A DNA stretch of 64,000 nucleotides, taken from assembly GCF_039822265.1 (NCBI RefSeq), contig NZ_JBAJEX010000007.1, positions 79,206 through 143,205 on the forward strand, in the 5' to 3' direction. The position numbers were made by a program, and so were the translations under genes. The stretch is from Thiobacter sp. AK1 (GTDB lineage Bacteria; Pseudomonadota; Gammaproteobacteria; Burkholderiales; Thiobacteraceae). Below are positions 10,322 through 22,744 of the stretch, in pieces. A model generated the notes under the pieces. That model was not told the origin of the DNA and did no database searches. It was given only the letters and a program-made list of their open reading frames with translations. Position 1 is the stretch's first letter, and each line of letters starts with the position of its first letter.

Positions 10322-11223
10322 CAGGCATTCTGCAACCGGGGCACATCGAGCCGCCGGTGGGCGATCTCCCCCGGCTGCGGCTGGCTCCCGAAAGTCTCTT
10401 CGCCGACCGTGCGGCGCGCTTTCGGCAGCTTGCCGCCGGTCACAGCCTGGAGCCCTTCTTGCATTTTTTGGGCGCGCTCGCCGCCGCGCAACATAGTGCC
10501 CGTGCCCATCTGCCGGCGCCATCGTTGCCGCCGTCCACCACCCTGGAGCAGGTCCGCGCCCATCACATGCCGCCGCTGGCACCTGCCGGCATCACCCTCG
10601 ACGCCCACTGGCGCACGCTGGCCCGCCGCCTGGCCGCAGCCACCGTGGACAGCCTGCCGGCCGCGGGGCAAAGCGCCGCCCTTGCGTTGGCGGATGCCGA
10701 AGATGCCGCCCTCGACCAGGCCGCCCAGGCGTTCCTCGCCCAGCGGCCCCAGGCGCTGCCCGCAGCCTGGGTGCCCTTCGTCGCTGCTGCCCTTGAAGTC
10801 TATTGGGTGCATTTGGCTGCGAGCCTGGCCGGTGAGCTCGACGGCCTGGCGGAGCCGGCCACCCTGTGCCCTGTGTGCGGCGCGCCGCCAGTGTCGGCCA
10901 TGCTGCAGATCGGCGGCGTCGAGCAGGGGCTGCGCTATCTGCACTGCAGTCGCTGCAACAGCGAATGGCATTTCGTGCGCGCCCAGTGCAGCAACTGCGG
11001 CGATGCCCGCGAACTTGCCTATTACAGCATCGAGGGCCGCATGCCGTGGGTCGACGCCGAGGCATGTGGCCACTGTGGTTCCTACCTGAAACTGATCCGC
11101 CGGGAGAAAGATCCCCAGGCCGATGCCCTGGCCGACGACGTGGCCAGCCTCGCCCTCGATTTGCTCATGGACGAAAAAGGCTTCTCCCGCAGCGGCCCCA
11201 ACCCTTACCTGATCGCCACTTGA
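10318..11223 (+). CDS. fdhE: Formate dehydrogenase accessory protein FdhE
   Basis: Cytosolic rubredoxin-like maturation factor that binds formate dehydrogenase catalytic subunits before Tat export. Of its 301 residues, the C-terminal half has the expected Cys pairs: CPVCGAPP, CSRCNSEW, CSNCGD and CGHCGSYLK. The N-terminal half is helical and Ala-rich. The ATG overlaps the gamma subunit stop by 4 nt. The other usual maturation factor, the sulfurtransferase FdhD, is not in this window. Confidence 0.94.
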   Translation: MTGILQPGHIEPPVGDLPRLRLAPESLFADRAARFRQLAAGHSLEPFLHFLGALAAAQHSARAHLPAPSLPPSTTLEQVRAHHMPPLAPAGITLDAHWRTLARRLAAATVDSLPAAGQSAALALADAEDAALDQAAQAFLAQRPQALPAAWVPFVAAALEVYWVHLAASLAGELDGLAEPATLCPVCGAPPVSAMLQIGGVEQGLRYLHCSRCNSEWHFVRAQCSNCGDARELAYYSIEGRMPWVDAEACGHCGSYLKLIRREKDPQADALADDVASLALDLLMDEKGFSRSGPNPYLIAT

Positions 11224-11265
11224 CCATGCTTTCCTTCCACCATGACGCGTGCCGTTTGGTGAGCC

Positions 11266-12681
11266 ATGCAGATTGTCAGCCCCGCCGCCCTGCCAGCCGT
11301 CGATAAGGTGCTCGCCTTCGCCGGCGTGCAAGCCCTGGCGGTGAGCCACGGGCGCAAGCCCACCTTGCAGGCCGTGCGGACGGTGCTCGGCCGTCTGCGC
11401 GCGTGTGCACTGGAGGGCAGCCTGCCCGCCGACGCGCTGCAGGAAGCGGCCCTCACCGGCGCCGTCGCCGCGGTGCTAAAGGCAGCGGACCGCCCGGCCC
11501 TGCGCGCCGTCTTCAACCTCACCGGCACGGTGCTGCACACCAATCTGGGACGCGCCCTGCTGCCGGAAGAGGCCATCGCCCGCGTGGCAGAGGTCATGCG
11601 CCGGCCGTGCAATCTGGAATTCGATCTCGCCTTTGCGCGGCGCGGCGATCGCGACAGCCTGGTGGAGCCCTTGCTGCAAGAACTCACGGGAGCCGAAGCC
11701 GCTGCCGTGGTCAACAACAATGCCGCGGCGGTGCTGCTCGCCCTCGACACGCTAGCGCGTGGCCGGGAGGTAATCGTCTCCCGTGGCGAGTTGATCGAAA
11801 TCGGTGGCAGCTTCCGCATCCCGGACATCATGCGCCGCGCCGGCTGCAAGCTATTGGAGGTAGGCACCACCAATCGCACCCATCGCCACGACTATGCCGA
11901 CGCCATTGGCGCCAAGACCGCCCTGCTGCTCAAGGTGCACACGAGTAACTACGTCATCCAGGGCTTCACTGCCAGCGTGGACGAGCCCACCCTGGCTACC
12001 CTGGCCCACGAGGCGGGGCTACCCTTCATGGTGGATTTGGGCAGCGGCACCCTGGTGGATTTGAGTCGCTACGGATTGCCCTATGAACCCACACCCCAGC
12101 AGGCGCTCGCCGCCGGCGCCGACCTGGTGAGCTTCAGCGGAGACAAGCTCCTGGGCGGACCCCAGGCCGGCATTCTGGTGGGGCGCAAAGAGCTCATCGC
12201 CCGCATCAAGAAAAACCCCTTAAAGCGCGCCCTGCGCGTGGACAAGCTCACCTACGCGGCGCTGGAAGCGGTGCTGCGGCTCTATCGCGATCCGGATCGG
12301 CTGCCGGCGCGCCTGCCCACCCTGCGTCTACTCACCCTCGCACCGGAAGAAATCGAACAGCGCGTGCAGGCCGTCGCCCCCACCCTTGCCAATACCCTGG
12401 CGGCACACGCCAGTGTCACGCCCATCCGGCTCGCCAGCCAGATCGGCAGCGGCTCCCTGCCCGTGGAACGGCTAGAAAGCCGCGGTCTACGCATCGAGCC
12501 CTTGGGCGGCGCGCGCGGCCGCGGGCGCCGGCTGGCGGCGCTGGAAGCGGCCTTCCGCCACCTGCCCACGCCGGTCATTGGCCGCATTGCGGACGATGCC
12601 CTGCTGTTCGATCTGCGTTGCCTGGAACGGGAAGCGGTGCCCGCTTTCCTCGACCAACTCACGCACCTGTCCCTGCCATGA
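11266..12681 (+). CDS. selA: L-seryl-tRNA(Sec) selenium transferase SelA
   Basis: PLP enzyme that converts seryl-tRNA(Sec) to selenocysteinyl-tRNA(Sec) using selenophosphate. At 471 residues it has the normal length. [18 protein letters not shown] is the N-terminal signature, and the PLP lysine is Lys294 in [14 protein letters not shown], close to the E. coli position. It starts 42 nt after fdhE and overlaps selB by ATGA, placing Sec biosynthesis directly with its client enzyme. SelD, which makes the selenophosphate, is not in the window. Confidence 0.96.
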   Translation: MQIVSPAALPAVDKVLAFAGVQALAVSHGRKPTLQAVRTVLGRLRACALEGSLPADALQEAALTGAVAAVLKAADRPALRAVFNLTGTVLHTNLGRALLPEEAIARVAEVMRRPCNLEFDLAFARRGDRDSLVEPLLQELTGAEAAAVVNNNAAAVLLALDTLARGREVIVSRGELIEIGGSFRIPDIMRRAGCKLLEVGTTNRTHRHDYADAIGAKTALLLKVHTSNYVIQGFTASVDEPTLATLAHEAGLPFMVDLGSGTLVDLSRYGLPYEPTPQQALAAGADLVSFSGDKLLGGPQAGILVGRKELIARIKKNPLKRALRVDKLTYAALEAVLRLYRDPDRLPARLPTLRLLTLAPEEIEQRVQAVAPTLANTLAAHASVTPIRLASQIGSGSLPVERLESRGLRIEPLGGARGRGRRLAALEAAFRHLPTPVIGRIADDALLFDLRCLEREAVPAFLDQLTHLSLP

Positions 12682-14558
12682 TCATCGGCACTGCGGGTCA
12701 CATCGATCACGGCAAGACCACCCTGGTCAAGGCTCTCACCGGCGTGGACACCGACCGCCTAAAGGAGGAAAAGGCGCGCGGCATTACCCTAGAGCTGGGC
12801 TACGCCTACGTGCCCCTGCCAGAGGGGCCGGTGCTGGGCTTTGTGGACGTGCCCGGCCACGAACGCCTGGTGCACACCATGCTTGCCGGCGCCACCGGCA
12901 TCGACTTCGTGCTGCTGGTGGTGGCGGCCGACGATGGGGTGATGCCCCAGAGCCGGGAGCATCTGGCGATCCTGGAGTTGCTGGGCCTGACGGACGGGGC
13001 GGTGGTGCTCACCAAGGTGGACCGAGTCAGTCCTGCCCGGCGCCAGGAAGCGCAGGCGGAAATCGCCATTTGGCTCGCATCATCCCCGCTGGCGACCGCC
13101 CCCGTATTTACCGTCTCCAGTCTCACCGGAGAAGGCATCCCCGAGCTACGCGCCCATTTGGTGCAACGGGCCCTACGAGCCACATCCCGGCGCACAGGTG
13201 GTCACTTTCGCCTGGCGGTGGACCGAGTGTTCACCCTGGCGGGCACCGGTACGGTGGTCACGGGCACGGCCCATTCCGGACAGGTAGCGGTGGGCGATCG
13301 CTTGGTGATCTCGCCCCAAGGCCTGCCGGTGCGAGTACGCAGTCTGCACGCCCAGAATCAGCCGGCGCAACATGCCAGAGGCGGCCAGCGCATCGCGCTC
13401 AACCTGGCCGGCGTGGACAAGGCCGAGATTCGGCGCGGCGATTGGATCGTCGCGCCTGACGCCCATCATCCGGCGCGCCGCTTCGACGCGCGCCTGCGAG
13501 TGCTGGCAAGCGCGCCGCGTCCCCTTCTTTCTTCAACACCTGTCCATCTGCACTTGGGCAGCCAGGACGTGCTCGCCCGGCTGCTGCCGCTTGATCGGGA
13601 TGCGATCGAGCCCGGCGGCGAAGGCCTGGTGCAAATCGTGCCGGATCGGCCGGTGGTAGGCGTGCACGGTGATCGTTTCGTGCTGCGCGATGCGGCTGCC
13701 ACGTGCACCTTGGCGGGTGGCGTCATCCTCGACAGCGAACCCCCTGCCCGGCACCGCCGCAGCGCAGAACGCATCAGTTGGCTCGAGGCGGAAGCCGCGC
13801 CCGATGCGCTCACCGCTCTGTGCGCGGTCTCGCCCCTGGGCTTGGACCTCGCCCGCTTTGCCCGCAACCGCAACCTGCGGACGGAGGAGCTAGCCGCTCT
13901 GGTTGCGGCCACGGGCTTGCGCCGGGTGCAGGGTCCCGACGTGGACTGGCTGACCGGCTCGAGCCAATGGCAAGCGCTCTGCGAGCGCGTGCTCACCCGC
14001 CTGGCGGCCCATCACGCCCAAGAACCAGACGCCCTCGGGCCCGATCGGGAGCGGCTGCGACGCATGAGCCTGCCTACCGTGCCCCGCGGGCTTTATCGCG
14101 CCGTGCTCGACGACTTGCTGGCCAGCGGACGAGTCGTGCTCACGGGAGCAGCCCTGCACCTGCCGGAACACCGGGTTCAGCTTGCGCCCGCGGAAGAGGC
14201 CCTGTGGGGGCGGCTGCGGCCCCTGCTCGCCAGTGAGCCCTTCCTGCCGCCACGGGTGCGCGACATCGCCCGCGCCCAGCTTTTGGAGGAAAACAAAGTG
14301 CGCCTACTCCTGAAGCGGGTGGCGCGCACTGGGCAGGTATGCCAGGTGGCCCACGACCACTTCTTCCTGACCGAGGCGGTGGCGGCGCTTGCTGACATCG
14401 TCACGGCAATGGCTGGGGACGAAGGCGTTACCGCGGCCGCCTTCCGCGATCGCATCGGCACCGGACGTAAACTGGCGATCCAGATTCTGGAATACTTCGA
14501 CCGCAGCAGGCTCACCCGGCGCGTGGGCGACCGACATCGTCTGCGCACGCCGATTTAG
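12678..14558 (+). CDS. selB: Selenocysteine-specific elongation factor SelB
   Basis: Translation GTPase that carries Sec-tRNA(Sec) to ribosomes stalled at UGA and binds the SECIS hairpin. At 626 residues it is close to the E. coli length. The GTPase domain shows G1 [10 protein letters not shown]3 DVPGHE and G4 TKVD. Domains II-III follow, then a C-terminal half of winged helices that binds SECIS RNA. The ATG at 12678 overlaps the selA stop (ATGA); a longer reading upstream of it is only selA in another frame. tRNA-Sec begins 29 nt after the stop. Confidence 0.96.
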   Translation: MIIGTAGHIDHGKTTLVKALTGVDTDRLKEEKARGITLELGYAYVPLPEGPVLGFVDVPGHERLVHTMLAGATGIDFVLLVVAADDGVMPQSREHLAILELLGLTDGAVVLTKVDRVSPARRQEAQAEIAIWLASSPLATAPVFTVSSLTGEGIPELRAHLVQRALRATSRRTGGHFRLAVDRVFTLAGTGTVVTGTAHSGQVAVGDRLVISPQGLPVRVRSLHAQNQPAQHARGGQRIALNLAGVDKAEIRRGDWIVAPDAHHPARRFDARLRVLASAPRPLLSSTPVHLHLGSQDVLARLLPLDRDAIEPGGEGLVQIVPDRPVVGVHGDRFVLRDAAATCTLAGGVILDSEPPARHRRSAERISWLEAEAAPDALTALCAVSPLGLDLARFARNRNLRTEELAALVAATGLRRVQGPDVDWLTGSSQWQALCERVLTRLAAHHAQEPDALGPDRERLRRMSLPTVPRGLYRAVLDDLLASGRVVLTGAALHLPEHRVQLAPAEEALWGRLRPLLASEPFLPPRVRDIARAQLLEENKVRLLLKRVARTGQVCQVAHDHFFLTEAVAALADIVTAMAGDEGVTAAAFRDRIGTGRKLAIQILEYFDRSRLTRRVGDRHRLRTPI

Positions 14559-14587
14559 GCTCAGGCGGCATGAGGTTACGCGTGCAT

Positions 14588-14683
14588 GGAAGGGATACGT
14601 CCCCGGTGGGGCGGCCGGACTTCAAATCCGGTTGGGCACGTCAGACGTGCCCGGGTGGGTTCGACTCCCGCTCCCTTCCGCCA
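14588..14683 (+). tRNA. selC: tRNA-Sec (anticodon UCA)
   Basis: A 96-nt tRNA with an 8-bp acceptor stem, GGAAGGGA (14588-14595) with TCCCTTCC (14672-14679), discriminator G and encoded CCA (14681-14683). The anticodon stem CCGGA/TCCGG encloses loop CTTCAAA with anticodon TCA at 14622-14624. A long variable arm (GGGCACG..CGTGCCC) and a GGTTCGA T-loop follow. The 8-bp acceptor and long variable arm are tRNA-Sec hallmarks. Confidence 0.96.
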
Positions 14684-14762
14684 ATCGGAACAGAAGGCCT
14701 TGGTTTTGATCTAAATTGAGTGTGTTAGGCATGACTGACAACACCCGTGAAAGGAGGATGTC

Positions 14763-15527
14763 ATGAGCACCGTTACCATCAAACCCGATACCCGCAGCAT
14801 CGATCTGCCCAGCATCAACCGGGTGGAAGCGAGTCGGCCCCTTGCCTGGCTCAAACGCGGCGCGGCCGACCTGGCTCACTGCTGGCCCTTGTCGCTGAGT
14901 GTGGGCGCCTTGTTCAGCCTGATTGGCTATGGGCTCCTCAGCTATGCCTGGCCTCGGCCCCACCTGGTGCTCACCCTGCTGTCGGGCTTCCTGCTGATCT
15001 CGCCCTTCCTCGCCCTATCCTTCTATGAACAGTCGCGGCGACGGGAAGCCGGCGGCGGACCCTGGTTCGCCACCGTCCGCGGCAACTGGGGTTCCATTGG
15101 CCTGTTCGCGGCGGGCCTGGCCTTCGTTCTGTCCAGCTGGGAGCGGCTGTCGGCCATCCTGGTGGCCCTTCTCCATCCCGGTGACATCGTCGGCGAAGGC
15201 TTTACGCTGACCGGCCTGTTTGCGGGCGGCAATCTGACTTTTCTCACCGTCTATGCCCTTGCGGGCGGGGCGTTGGCCGTGTTGGTGTTCGCCCTGTCGG
15301 TAGTGTCCTTGCCCATGATGCTGCACCGCAAGGCGGACATCGCCCACGCCATCGTCACCAGCCTGTGGGTGGTGCGGGAAAATCCTTTGACCATGCTGGT
15401 ATGGGGCGGCATCATCGTTGCCCTGACCGCGCTGTCCTTCGCCCTGTGGCTGGTTCCCATGGTCGTGGTCTTCCCGCTCTTAGGCCACGCCACCTGGCAT
15501 GCCTATCGGGATCTCGTGGGTGAGTGA
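14763..15527 (+). CDS. DUF2189-family integral membrane protein
   Basis: Membrane protein of 254 residues and unknown function. A short hydrophilic N-terminus (DLPSINRVEASRPLAWLKRGAADL) leads into about six hydrophobic segments, with a charged FYEQSRRREAGG loop after the second. This pattern fits the DUF2189 family, common in betaproteobacteria. GGAGG precedes the ATG. It lies between tRNA-Sec and a strong terminator and appears to be a single-gene unit unrelated to the selenium genes. Confidence 0.75.
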   Translation: MSTVTIKPDTRSIDLPSINRVEASRPLAWLKRGAADLAHCWPLSLSVGALFSLIGYGLLSYAWPRPHLVLTLLSGFLLISPFLALSFYEQSRRREAGGGPWFATVRGNWGSIGLFAAGLAFVLSSWERLSAILVALLHPGDIVGEGFTLTGLFAGGNLTFLTVYALAGGALAVLVFALSVVSLPMMLHRKADIAHAIVTSLWVVRENPLTMLVWGGIIVALTALSFALWLVPMVVVFPLLGHATWHAYRDLVGE

Positions 15528-15543
15528 CCCTGGCCCGTCCGGG

Positions 15544-15574
15544 GAAATGCGCCCTGCGGGGCGCATTTCTTTTT
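15544..15574 (+). terminator. Rho-independent terminator
   Basis: An 11-bp perfect stem, GAAATGCGCCC (15544-15554) with GGGCGCATTTC (15559-15569), has a 4-nt loop and is followed by a run of T. It ends the DUF2189 transcript. Confidence 0.9.
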
Positions 15575-15628
15575 GTGGAACCGTAGCGCGGCGAACCGGT
15601 CGTACCATGGTTTTTTTCAGGAGACCTC

Positions 15629-16375
15629 ATGGCCTACAGTGAACAAACCGTGCAATGGGTACGCCCCTGGTCGGCGCGCACCTTTAGCTTCGCCGTCACT
15701 CGACCCGCGGCGCTACGCTTCCGCAATGGCGAATTCGTCACCCTGGGCCTGCGCCGGGAAGGCAAGCTCTTGGCGCGCGCTTATTCCATCGTGTCCACCA
15801 ACGATGCGGCGCACCTGGAATTCCTGAGCATCCACGTGCCGGACGGGCCGCTCACCAGTCTCCTGGCGCAGGTCAAGCCGGGCGAAACGGTATGGGTGAA
15901 CGACAAGCCCACCGGCACCCTGACCCTCGATCACATCCGCCCGGGGCGAGTACTCTACATGCTAGCCACCGGCACGGGCCTCGCGCCCTTCATGAGTCTG
16001 GTGCGCGACCCGGAAACCCACCGCCGCTTCGAACAGGTGGTGCTGGTGCATTCCGTGCGCAGCGCGCCGGAACTCGCTTACCGGGAAGAGCTGACGGCGC
16101 GCGAGGATGATCGCTTCCACTATGTGCCCACCGTCACCCGCGAGCCCTTCCCGGTGCAGGCGCGGGGCGCCGATCTGTTTCGCTCCGGTGAGCTCACCCG
16201 GCGCCTCGATCTCCCCGCCCCCGACCCCGAATTCGATCGGGTCATGGTCTGCGGCAATCCCGCCATGACCAAGGAAATGACCGAGTACCTCAAGGCTCAC
16301 GGCTGGACCCCGACCAACCACAAGGGCGTAGGCAACTTCACCACCGAGCTTGCCTTTGTGCTGCGGGAGTCTTGA
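15629..16375 (+). CDS. fpr: Ferredoxin--NADP reductase
   Basis: FAD flavoprotein of 248 residues that moves electrons between NADPH and ferredoxin or flavodoxin in the cytoplasm. The FAD site RAYSIVSTN, the NADP-binding MLATGTGLAPFMSLV and the MVCGNPAMTKEM segment match bacterial Fpr. The C-terminus (FTTELAFVLRES) is long rather than ending in a single aromatic residue. A GGAG site lies before the ATG. It converges with regA across 38 nt with no clear terminator. Confidence 0.92.
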   Translation: MAYSEQTVQWVRPWSARTFSFAVTRPAALRFRNGEFVTLGLRREGKLLARAYSIVSTNDAAHLEFLSIHVPDGPLTSLLAQVKPGETVWVNDKPTGTLTLDHIRPGRVLYMLATGTGLAPFMSLVRDPETHRRFEQVVLVHSVRSAPELAYREELTAREDDRFHYVPTVTREPFPVQARGADLFRSGELTRRLDLPAPDPEFDRVMVCGNPAMTKEMTEYLKAHGWTPTNHKGVGNFTTELAFVLRES

Positions 16376-16413
16376 CCAACGGCGAGCGGGCAGGCCGTCT
16401 GTCCCCTCGTCCC

Positions 16414-16953
16414 TTAGCGCGGCACCGGCTTCTTCGCGAGCTTGCGCTGCAGAGTGCGGCGGTGCATCTTCAGGGCGCGTGCAGTGGCGGAAATGTTGCC
16501 ATCGTGCTCCGCGAGCACCTTCTGGATATGTTCCCATTCCAGTCGGTCCACGCTCAACGGCTCGGCTGCGACCGGTAGCGCCGGATCGCCGCTGGCCCGG
16601 CCTAGAGCGGCGATGATTTCGTTCGGATCGGCGGGCTTGGCGAGATAATGAGTGGCGCCCAGCTTGATGGCTTCCACCGCGGTGGCGATGCTGGCATAGC
16701 CGGTGAGGACGAGGATGCGCATGTCCGTGCGCAGCGCCCGCAACTGCGGCACCAGCGCCAAACCCGACATGCCGGTCATCTTCAGGTCCACTACCGCATA
16801 GGCCGGCGGGTCGGCCCGCGCCATCGCCAGCGCCTCCTCGCCACTCGATGCGGAACGCACGCAAAAGCCGCGCCGGCCCAGCGCCCGGCTCAGCACCCGA
16901 CGCAGGGTGTCATCGTCGTCCACCAGCAATAGATCGCGGCTTCCTTCATGCAT
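16414..16953 (-). CDS. regA: Redox response regulator RegA/PrrA/ActR type
   Basis: Two-domain response regulator, 179 residues. The receiver domain has the acidic pocket DDDD and phospho-acceptor Asp56 in AVVDLKM. A short proline-containing linker (DPALPVAAEP) leads to a Fis-type helix-turn-helix (GNISATARALKMHRRTLQRKLAKKPVPR), near identical in pattern to RegA/PrrA/ActR. These proteins control respiration, carbon fixation and hydrogen or nitrogen use according to redox state. The start overlaps the end of the kinase gene by 8 nt, so the pair is one operon. Confidence 0.9.
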   Translation of the reverse strand: MHEGSRDLLLVDDDDTLRRVLSRALGRRGFCVRSASSGEEALAMARADPPAYAVVDLKMTGMSGLALVPQLRALRTDMRILVLTGYASIATAVEAIKLGATHYLAKPADPNEIIAALGRASGDPALPVAAEPLSVDRLEWEHIQKVLAEHDGNISATARALKMHRRTLQRKLAKKPVPR

Positions 16954-18271
16954 GGCCTTCCCCCTTCACCAGCGGCAGACGGACTTCCGTCACACTCCCG
17001 CCATCGGGCCGGTTTTTTAAGCGCACCTGGCCACCCAGCCGCTCGACGGTGGCATTGGCGAGAAACAGGCCGATCCCCAGCCCTTGCCGGGAGGGGTCCG
17101 CCTGCGAGCGCTCGGGCAGGAAACGCTTGCCAGCGGCAGCGACGACGTCGGCTGGAACCCCAGGACCCCGATCGAGGATGCGCAACACGGCCCACTCGCC
17201 CTCGGTGTCTGCGCTAACTTCCACACCTTCGGGCGACGCCTTGGCCGCATTGTTGAGCAGATTGAGTAGGGCCTGCTCTAGGGTATCGTCGATGGCAAGG
17301 TGCGCAGTAGCGCCAGTCCCCAAACGCAGCGCAACCGGTGTCCGTGGCCAGAGCAGACGCCAACGTTCCGCCAGCGCCTGCACGTAGTCGGTGAGCGCGA
17401 CTTCGCGGCGCACGCCCCCTTCCAATTGCCCCACGGATTCCACCAGGCGCTTGAGCACCGCCTTGCACTGATCCACTTGGTCGCGAATCAGCGCAAGCTG
17501 GGGCGCAAGCTCCGGATCGTCGGCGAATTCGTCCTTCAGTTCCGCGGCCACCACCGCCACCGTGGCGAGCGGGGTGGCCAGCTCGTGGGCCGTGCCCGCA
17601 GCAAGCGTGCCCAGCGCCACGATGCGCTCGTTGCGCAGCGCCTCCTCCCGCGCGACCGCCAGCTCCCGCTCCCGCGCCCGCAGGCTAGCGGCGATACGTT
17701 GCACGAAGAAGGTGATGAGCCCGGCGCTGATCACGAAATTGAGCCACATGCCCAACACGTGCATGCCAAACTGGCCATGCTCGCCGTGCATGTATAGTGC
17801 CCGCTGGCCCCCGCCCATGAGGGTGGTGAGGGGCGCCTGCAGCTCCATGCCAGGCAGCGGCACGTAATATTCCAGTAGCAGGGTGTAGCAGGCGACGGTG
17901 AGGGCGGCAATGGCCCAGGCGTAGGGGGCCGCGAGCAGCGCCGCGGCAACCGACAGGGGCAACAGATAGAGGGAGACGAAGGGATTGGTGGCACCGCCGG
18001 TGAAATAAAGCAGCAAAGACATCGCCACCACGTCCACCAGAAGTTGCGCGAAGAGTTCCGGTTCCACCACCGGCCCGCCCCAGCGCAGCCGCGCCCAGGT
18101 GAAGGCGCTCAACACAGCCAGCGCCGCAACCACCGTGAACAAGGGCGCCAGAGGCAGATCAAGCCCCAGCCAAAGGATGGCCATGGCGATGGCGGCAAGC
18201 TGGCCAGCGATCTCGATCAACCGCAGCACGTGCAGGCGGCGCAAGCTCTGGTTGGCGGGATGGCAAGGCAT
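16946..18271 (-). CDS. regB: Redox sensor histidine kinase RegB/PrrB type
   Basis: Membrane histidine kinase, 441 residues from the ATG at 18271. About six hydrophobic segments occupy residues 20-190. The conserved quinone-site heptapeptide GGATNPF is at 92-98, the phosphorylated His229 is in GTAHELATPL, and the redox Cys269 is in DQVDQCKAVL. A GHKL ATPase domain follows (LLNNAAKA, DRGPGVP, GLGIGLF). All three RegB hallmarks are present, so this should sense the quinone pool and thiol state and phosphorylate the adjacent RegA. A longer reading of 46 residues is Arg-rich and not conserved-looking; it was rejected. Confidence 0.9.
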   Translation of the reverse strand: MPCHPANQSLRRLHVLRLIEIAGQLAAIAMAILWLGLDLPLAPLFTVVAALAVLSAFTWARLRWGGPVVEPELFAQLLVDVVAMSLLLYFTGGATNPFVSLYLLPLSVAAALLAAPYAWAIAALTVACYTLLLEYYVPLPGMELQAPLTTLMGGGQRALYMHGEHGQFGMHVLGMWLNFVISAGLITFFVQRIAASLRARERELAVAREEALRNERIVALGTLAAGTAHELATPLATVAVVAAELKDEFADDPELAPQLALIRDQVDQCKAVLKRLVESVGQLEGGVRREVALTDYVQALAERWRLLWPRTPVALRLGTGATAHLAIDDTLEQALLNLLNNAAKASPEGVEVSADTEGEWAVLRILDRGPGVPADVVAAAGKRFLPERSQADPSRQGLGIGLFLANATVERLGGQVRLKNRPDGGSVTEVRLPLVKGEGHA

Positions 18272-18469
18272 GGGCAAGCACAGAAAATTGCCATTGTAGC
18301 GCCGCCTACGCCGTCTCCTGATGCGGCATCGGGTCGCACCCTGCCGCTGGCCTCTTGGTAACCCTCGGTCGAGCCAGTCGACGCACGAGCGCCTCCCACC
18401 CACCAGCAAAAACCCGTGGGCGCGACCCGAGGTGCGGTCAGCTCCTGGAGGAAATCGCCGCTAGAGCGT

Positions 18470-21187
<2,718 letters not shown>

Positions 21188-21274
21188 GGTGTGAGTTCTC
21201 GTGCCCGAATGTGAAACGAGGTGCAGCCGGATTCCGGCTGCACCTCAGCGAAGGCCGCCTGCAAACGAAAAGAC

Positions 21275-22192
21275 TCAGCCTGCTGGCTGCAGATAACGGG
21301 TTGGGTTCTGCGGCACGCCGCGATTGAGGACTTCAAAGTGGAGATGGGGTCCGGTGGAGCGGCCGGTATTGCCGACCTCGCCGATCTTTTGACCGCGCAA
21401 CACCACGTCGCCTTCCTTGACCAGACGCTTCGAAGCGTGGGCGTACCGGCTGACGAGCCCGTTGCCGTGATCGATCTCAATCATATTACCATAGCCGGGA
21501 TGGTAATCCGAATACACGACGATGCCACCCGCCGCGGCCAGGATGGGCGCGCCTATCGGCGCCATGAAATCCACGCCCTCGTGCAGCGCACGCAGGCCGG
21601 TGAAGGGGTCGATACGCCAACCAAAATTGGAAGTGAAAAAGCCGCCAGGGACGGGCGGCGCGCTAGGCAATGCGCTTTGGCGCACCCGTTCCCGGCTCAG
21701 AGCCGATTCCATCACGGCCAGGCGCTCCGCCCGGTCGTCCAACTGCCGCGAGAGTTTCTCGATCTCCGCGGCGAACTCGCCCAGGGACACGGGATGCGCG
21801 GGCAGGCTGGAAGGATTACCCCCTTGGCCGGGCTTGCGGTCGAACTGGAATTCCTCCTGGCGCACCCCCGCCATGCGCGCCAGCCGCTCGCCCAGGGCAT
21901 CCAGGCGCAGCATCTGGGCCTGCATCTCACCCACCTTGATCGCCATGGCGTTGAGGCTTTGCTGAAGATAGAGGCGGTTCTTTTCTGCTTCCGCCTGGTG
22001 CGCGGAGAGAATCAGATGCTGCACGAAAGGAATGCGCACGTCCCCCAGATGGAACAAGATAAGATAGGAAAACAGGAAGGCAAACAACACCATGCCGCCT
22101 AAGACTACCGCGACCAACAGTGTCATGTCGCGGCGCCCCAGGCAGATGGTGCGGCTACGCGCCAGCCGGTCCGATACGATTATGATGTTCAT
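21275..22192 (-). CDS. M23-family peptidoglycan endopeptidase with membrane anchor
   Basis: Murein hydrolase or regulator of 305 residues. It has a short cytoplasmic N-terminus, one transmembrane helix (MTLLVAVVLGGMVLFAFLFSYLILF), a coiled-coil-like region, and a C-terminal peptidase M23 domain with zinc ligands in HEGVDFMAP and HLHFEV plus YAHASKRLVKEGD. The active-site motifs look complete, so catalysis is possible. The ATG at 22192 was chosen because the 51 residues upstream run over the divergent dciA promoter and lack domain content. Its position next to secA and the dcw cluster is common in betaproteobacteria. Confidence 0.85.
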   Translation of the reverse strand: MNIIIVSDRLARSRTICLGRRDMTLLVAVVLGGMVLFAFLFSYLILFHLGDVRIPFVQHLILSAHQAEAEKNRLYLQQSLNAMAIKVGEMQAQMLRLDALGERLARMAGVRQEEFQFDRKPGQGGNPSSLPAHPVSLGEFAAEIEKLSRQLDDRAERLAVMESALSRERVRQSALPSAPPVPGGFFTSNFGWRIDPFTGLRALHEGVDFMAPIGAPILAAAGGIVVYSDYHPGYGNMIEIDHGNGLVSRYAHASKRLVKEGDVVLRGQKIGEVGNTGRSTGPHLHFEVLNRGVPQNPTRYLQPAG

Positions 22193-22255
22193 AGACGCAT
22201 CCTCCATTTCGGGCACGACCGTCCGCAGCAAAGCGGCACTGGACCGTGAAAGCAG

Positions 22256-22744
22256 ATGACGCGCAAGCTCTCCGGCTTTCTTACCGAGCCGATATCTGGT
22301 CTTGGCCGTCTCACCCGCGAGGCGAAACGGCTCATGACCCTGCAACAGGATTGGGAAGCGATCGCGCCGCCGGGGCTGGCGCGGTTTTCACGGGTCACCC
22401 CGGTGAAGGACGGGATCCTGACCCTATATGCCGATAACGGCGCAGCCGCCGCGAAGCTGAAGGCGCAGCTGCCCCGCCTCCTGTCGAGTTTTCGTCAGCG
22501 GGGCCACGACGTTACTGCAATCCAGGTCAAAGTGCAAGTGACGAGCCCGTCGAGGGAGCGCCGGCGGCAAGCCAGGAAGCCCCCTATCCCAGCCGCCGGG
22601 CTGGCCGAAATCGCGGCCCTGGAACGGAAATTGGCCCCGTCTCCGCTTAAGCAGGCACTCACCAGCCTGCTGCGCCACCAAGGTCAGGCGTTAGCGCAGG
22701 ATGACTCGGCTCAAGGCGATGAGACCGAGCACCACCACCAGTAG
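22256..22744 (+). CDS. dciA: DUF721 protein, probable DciA helicase-loading factor
   Basis: Protein of 162 residues with an N-terminal DUF721/DciA domain (RLMTLQQDWEAIAPPGLARFSRVTPVKDGILTLYADNGAAAAKLKAQLPRLLSSF pattern) and a basic, disordered-looking middle. DciA helps load the replicative helicase DnaB in bacteria that lack DnaC. The C-terminus is acidic and His-rich (DETEHHHQ). It is divergent from the M23 gene with only about 63 nt between starts. Its last 54 nt overlap the small membrane-protein gene on the other strand. Confidence 0.82.
   Translation: MTRKLSGFLTEPISGLGRLTREAKRLMTLQQDWEAIAPPGLARFSRVTPVKDGILTLYADNGAAAAKLKAQLPRLLSSFRQRGHDVTAIQVKVQVTSPSRERRRQARKPPIPAAGLAEIAALERKLAPSPLKQALTSLLRHQGQALAQDDSAQGDETEHHHQ

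Noticed and set aside
11224..11265. Short gene or regulatory RNA between fdhE and selA
   Set aside because: Only 42 nt with no stem or conserved motif.
18272..18409. N-terminal extension of RegB
   Set aside because: The 46 residues are Arg-rich and unlike the family, and MPCHPANQSL at 18271 leads directly into the membrane domain.
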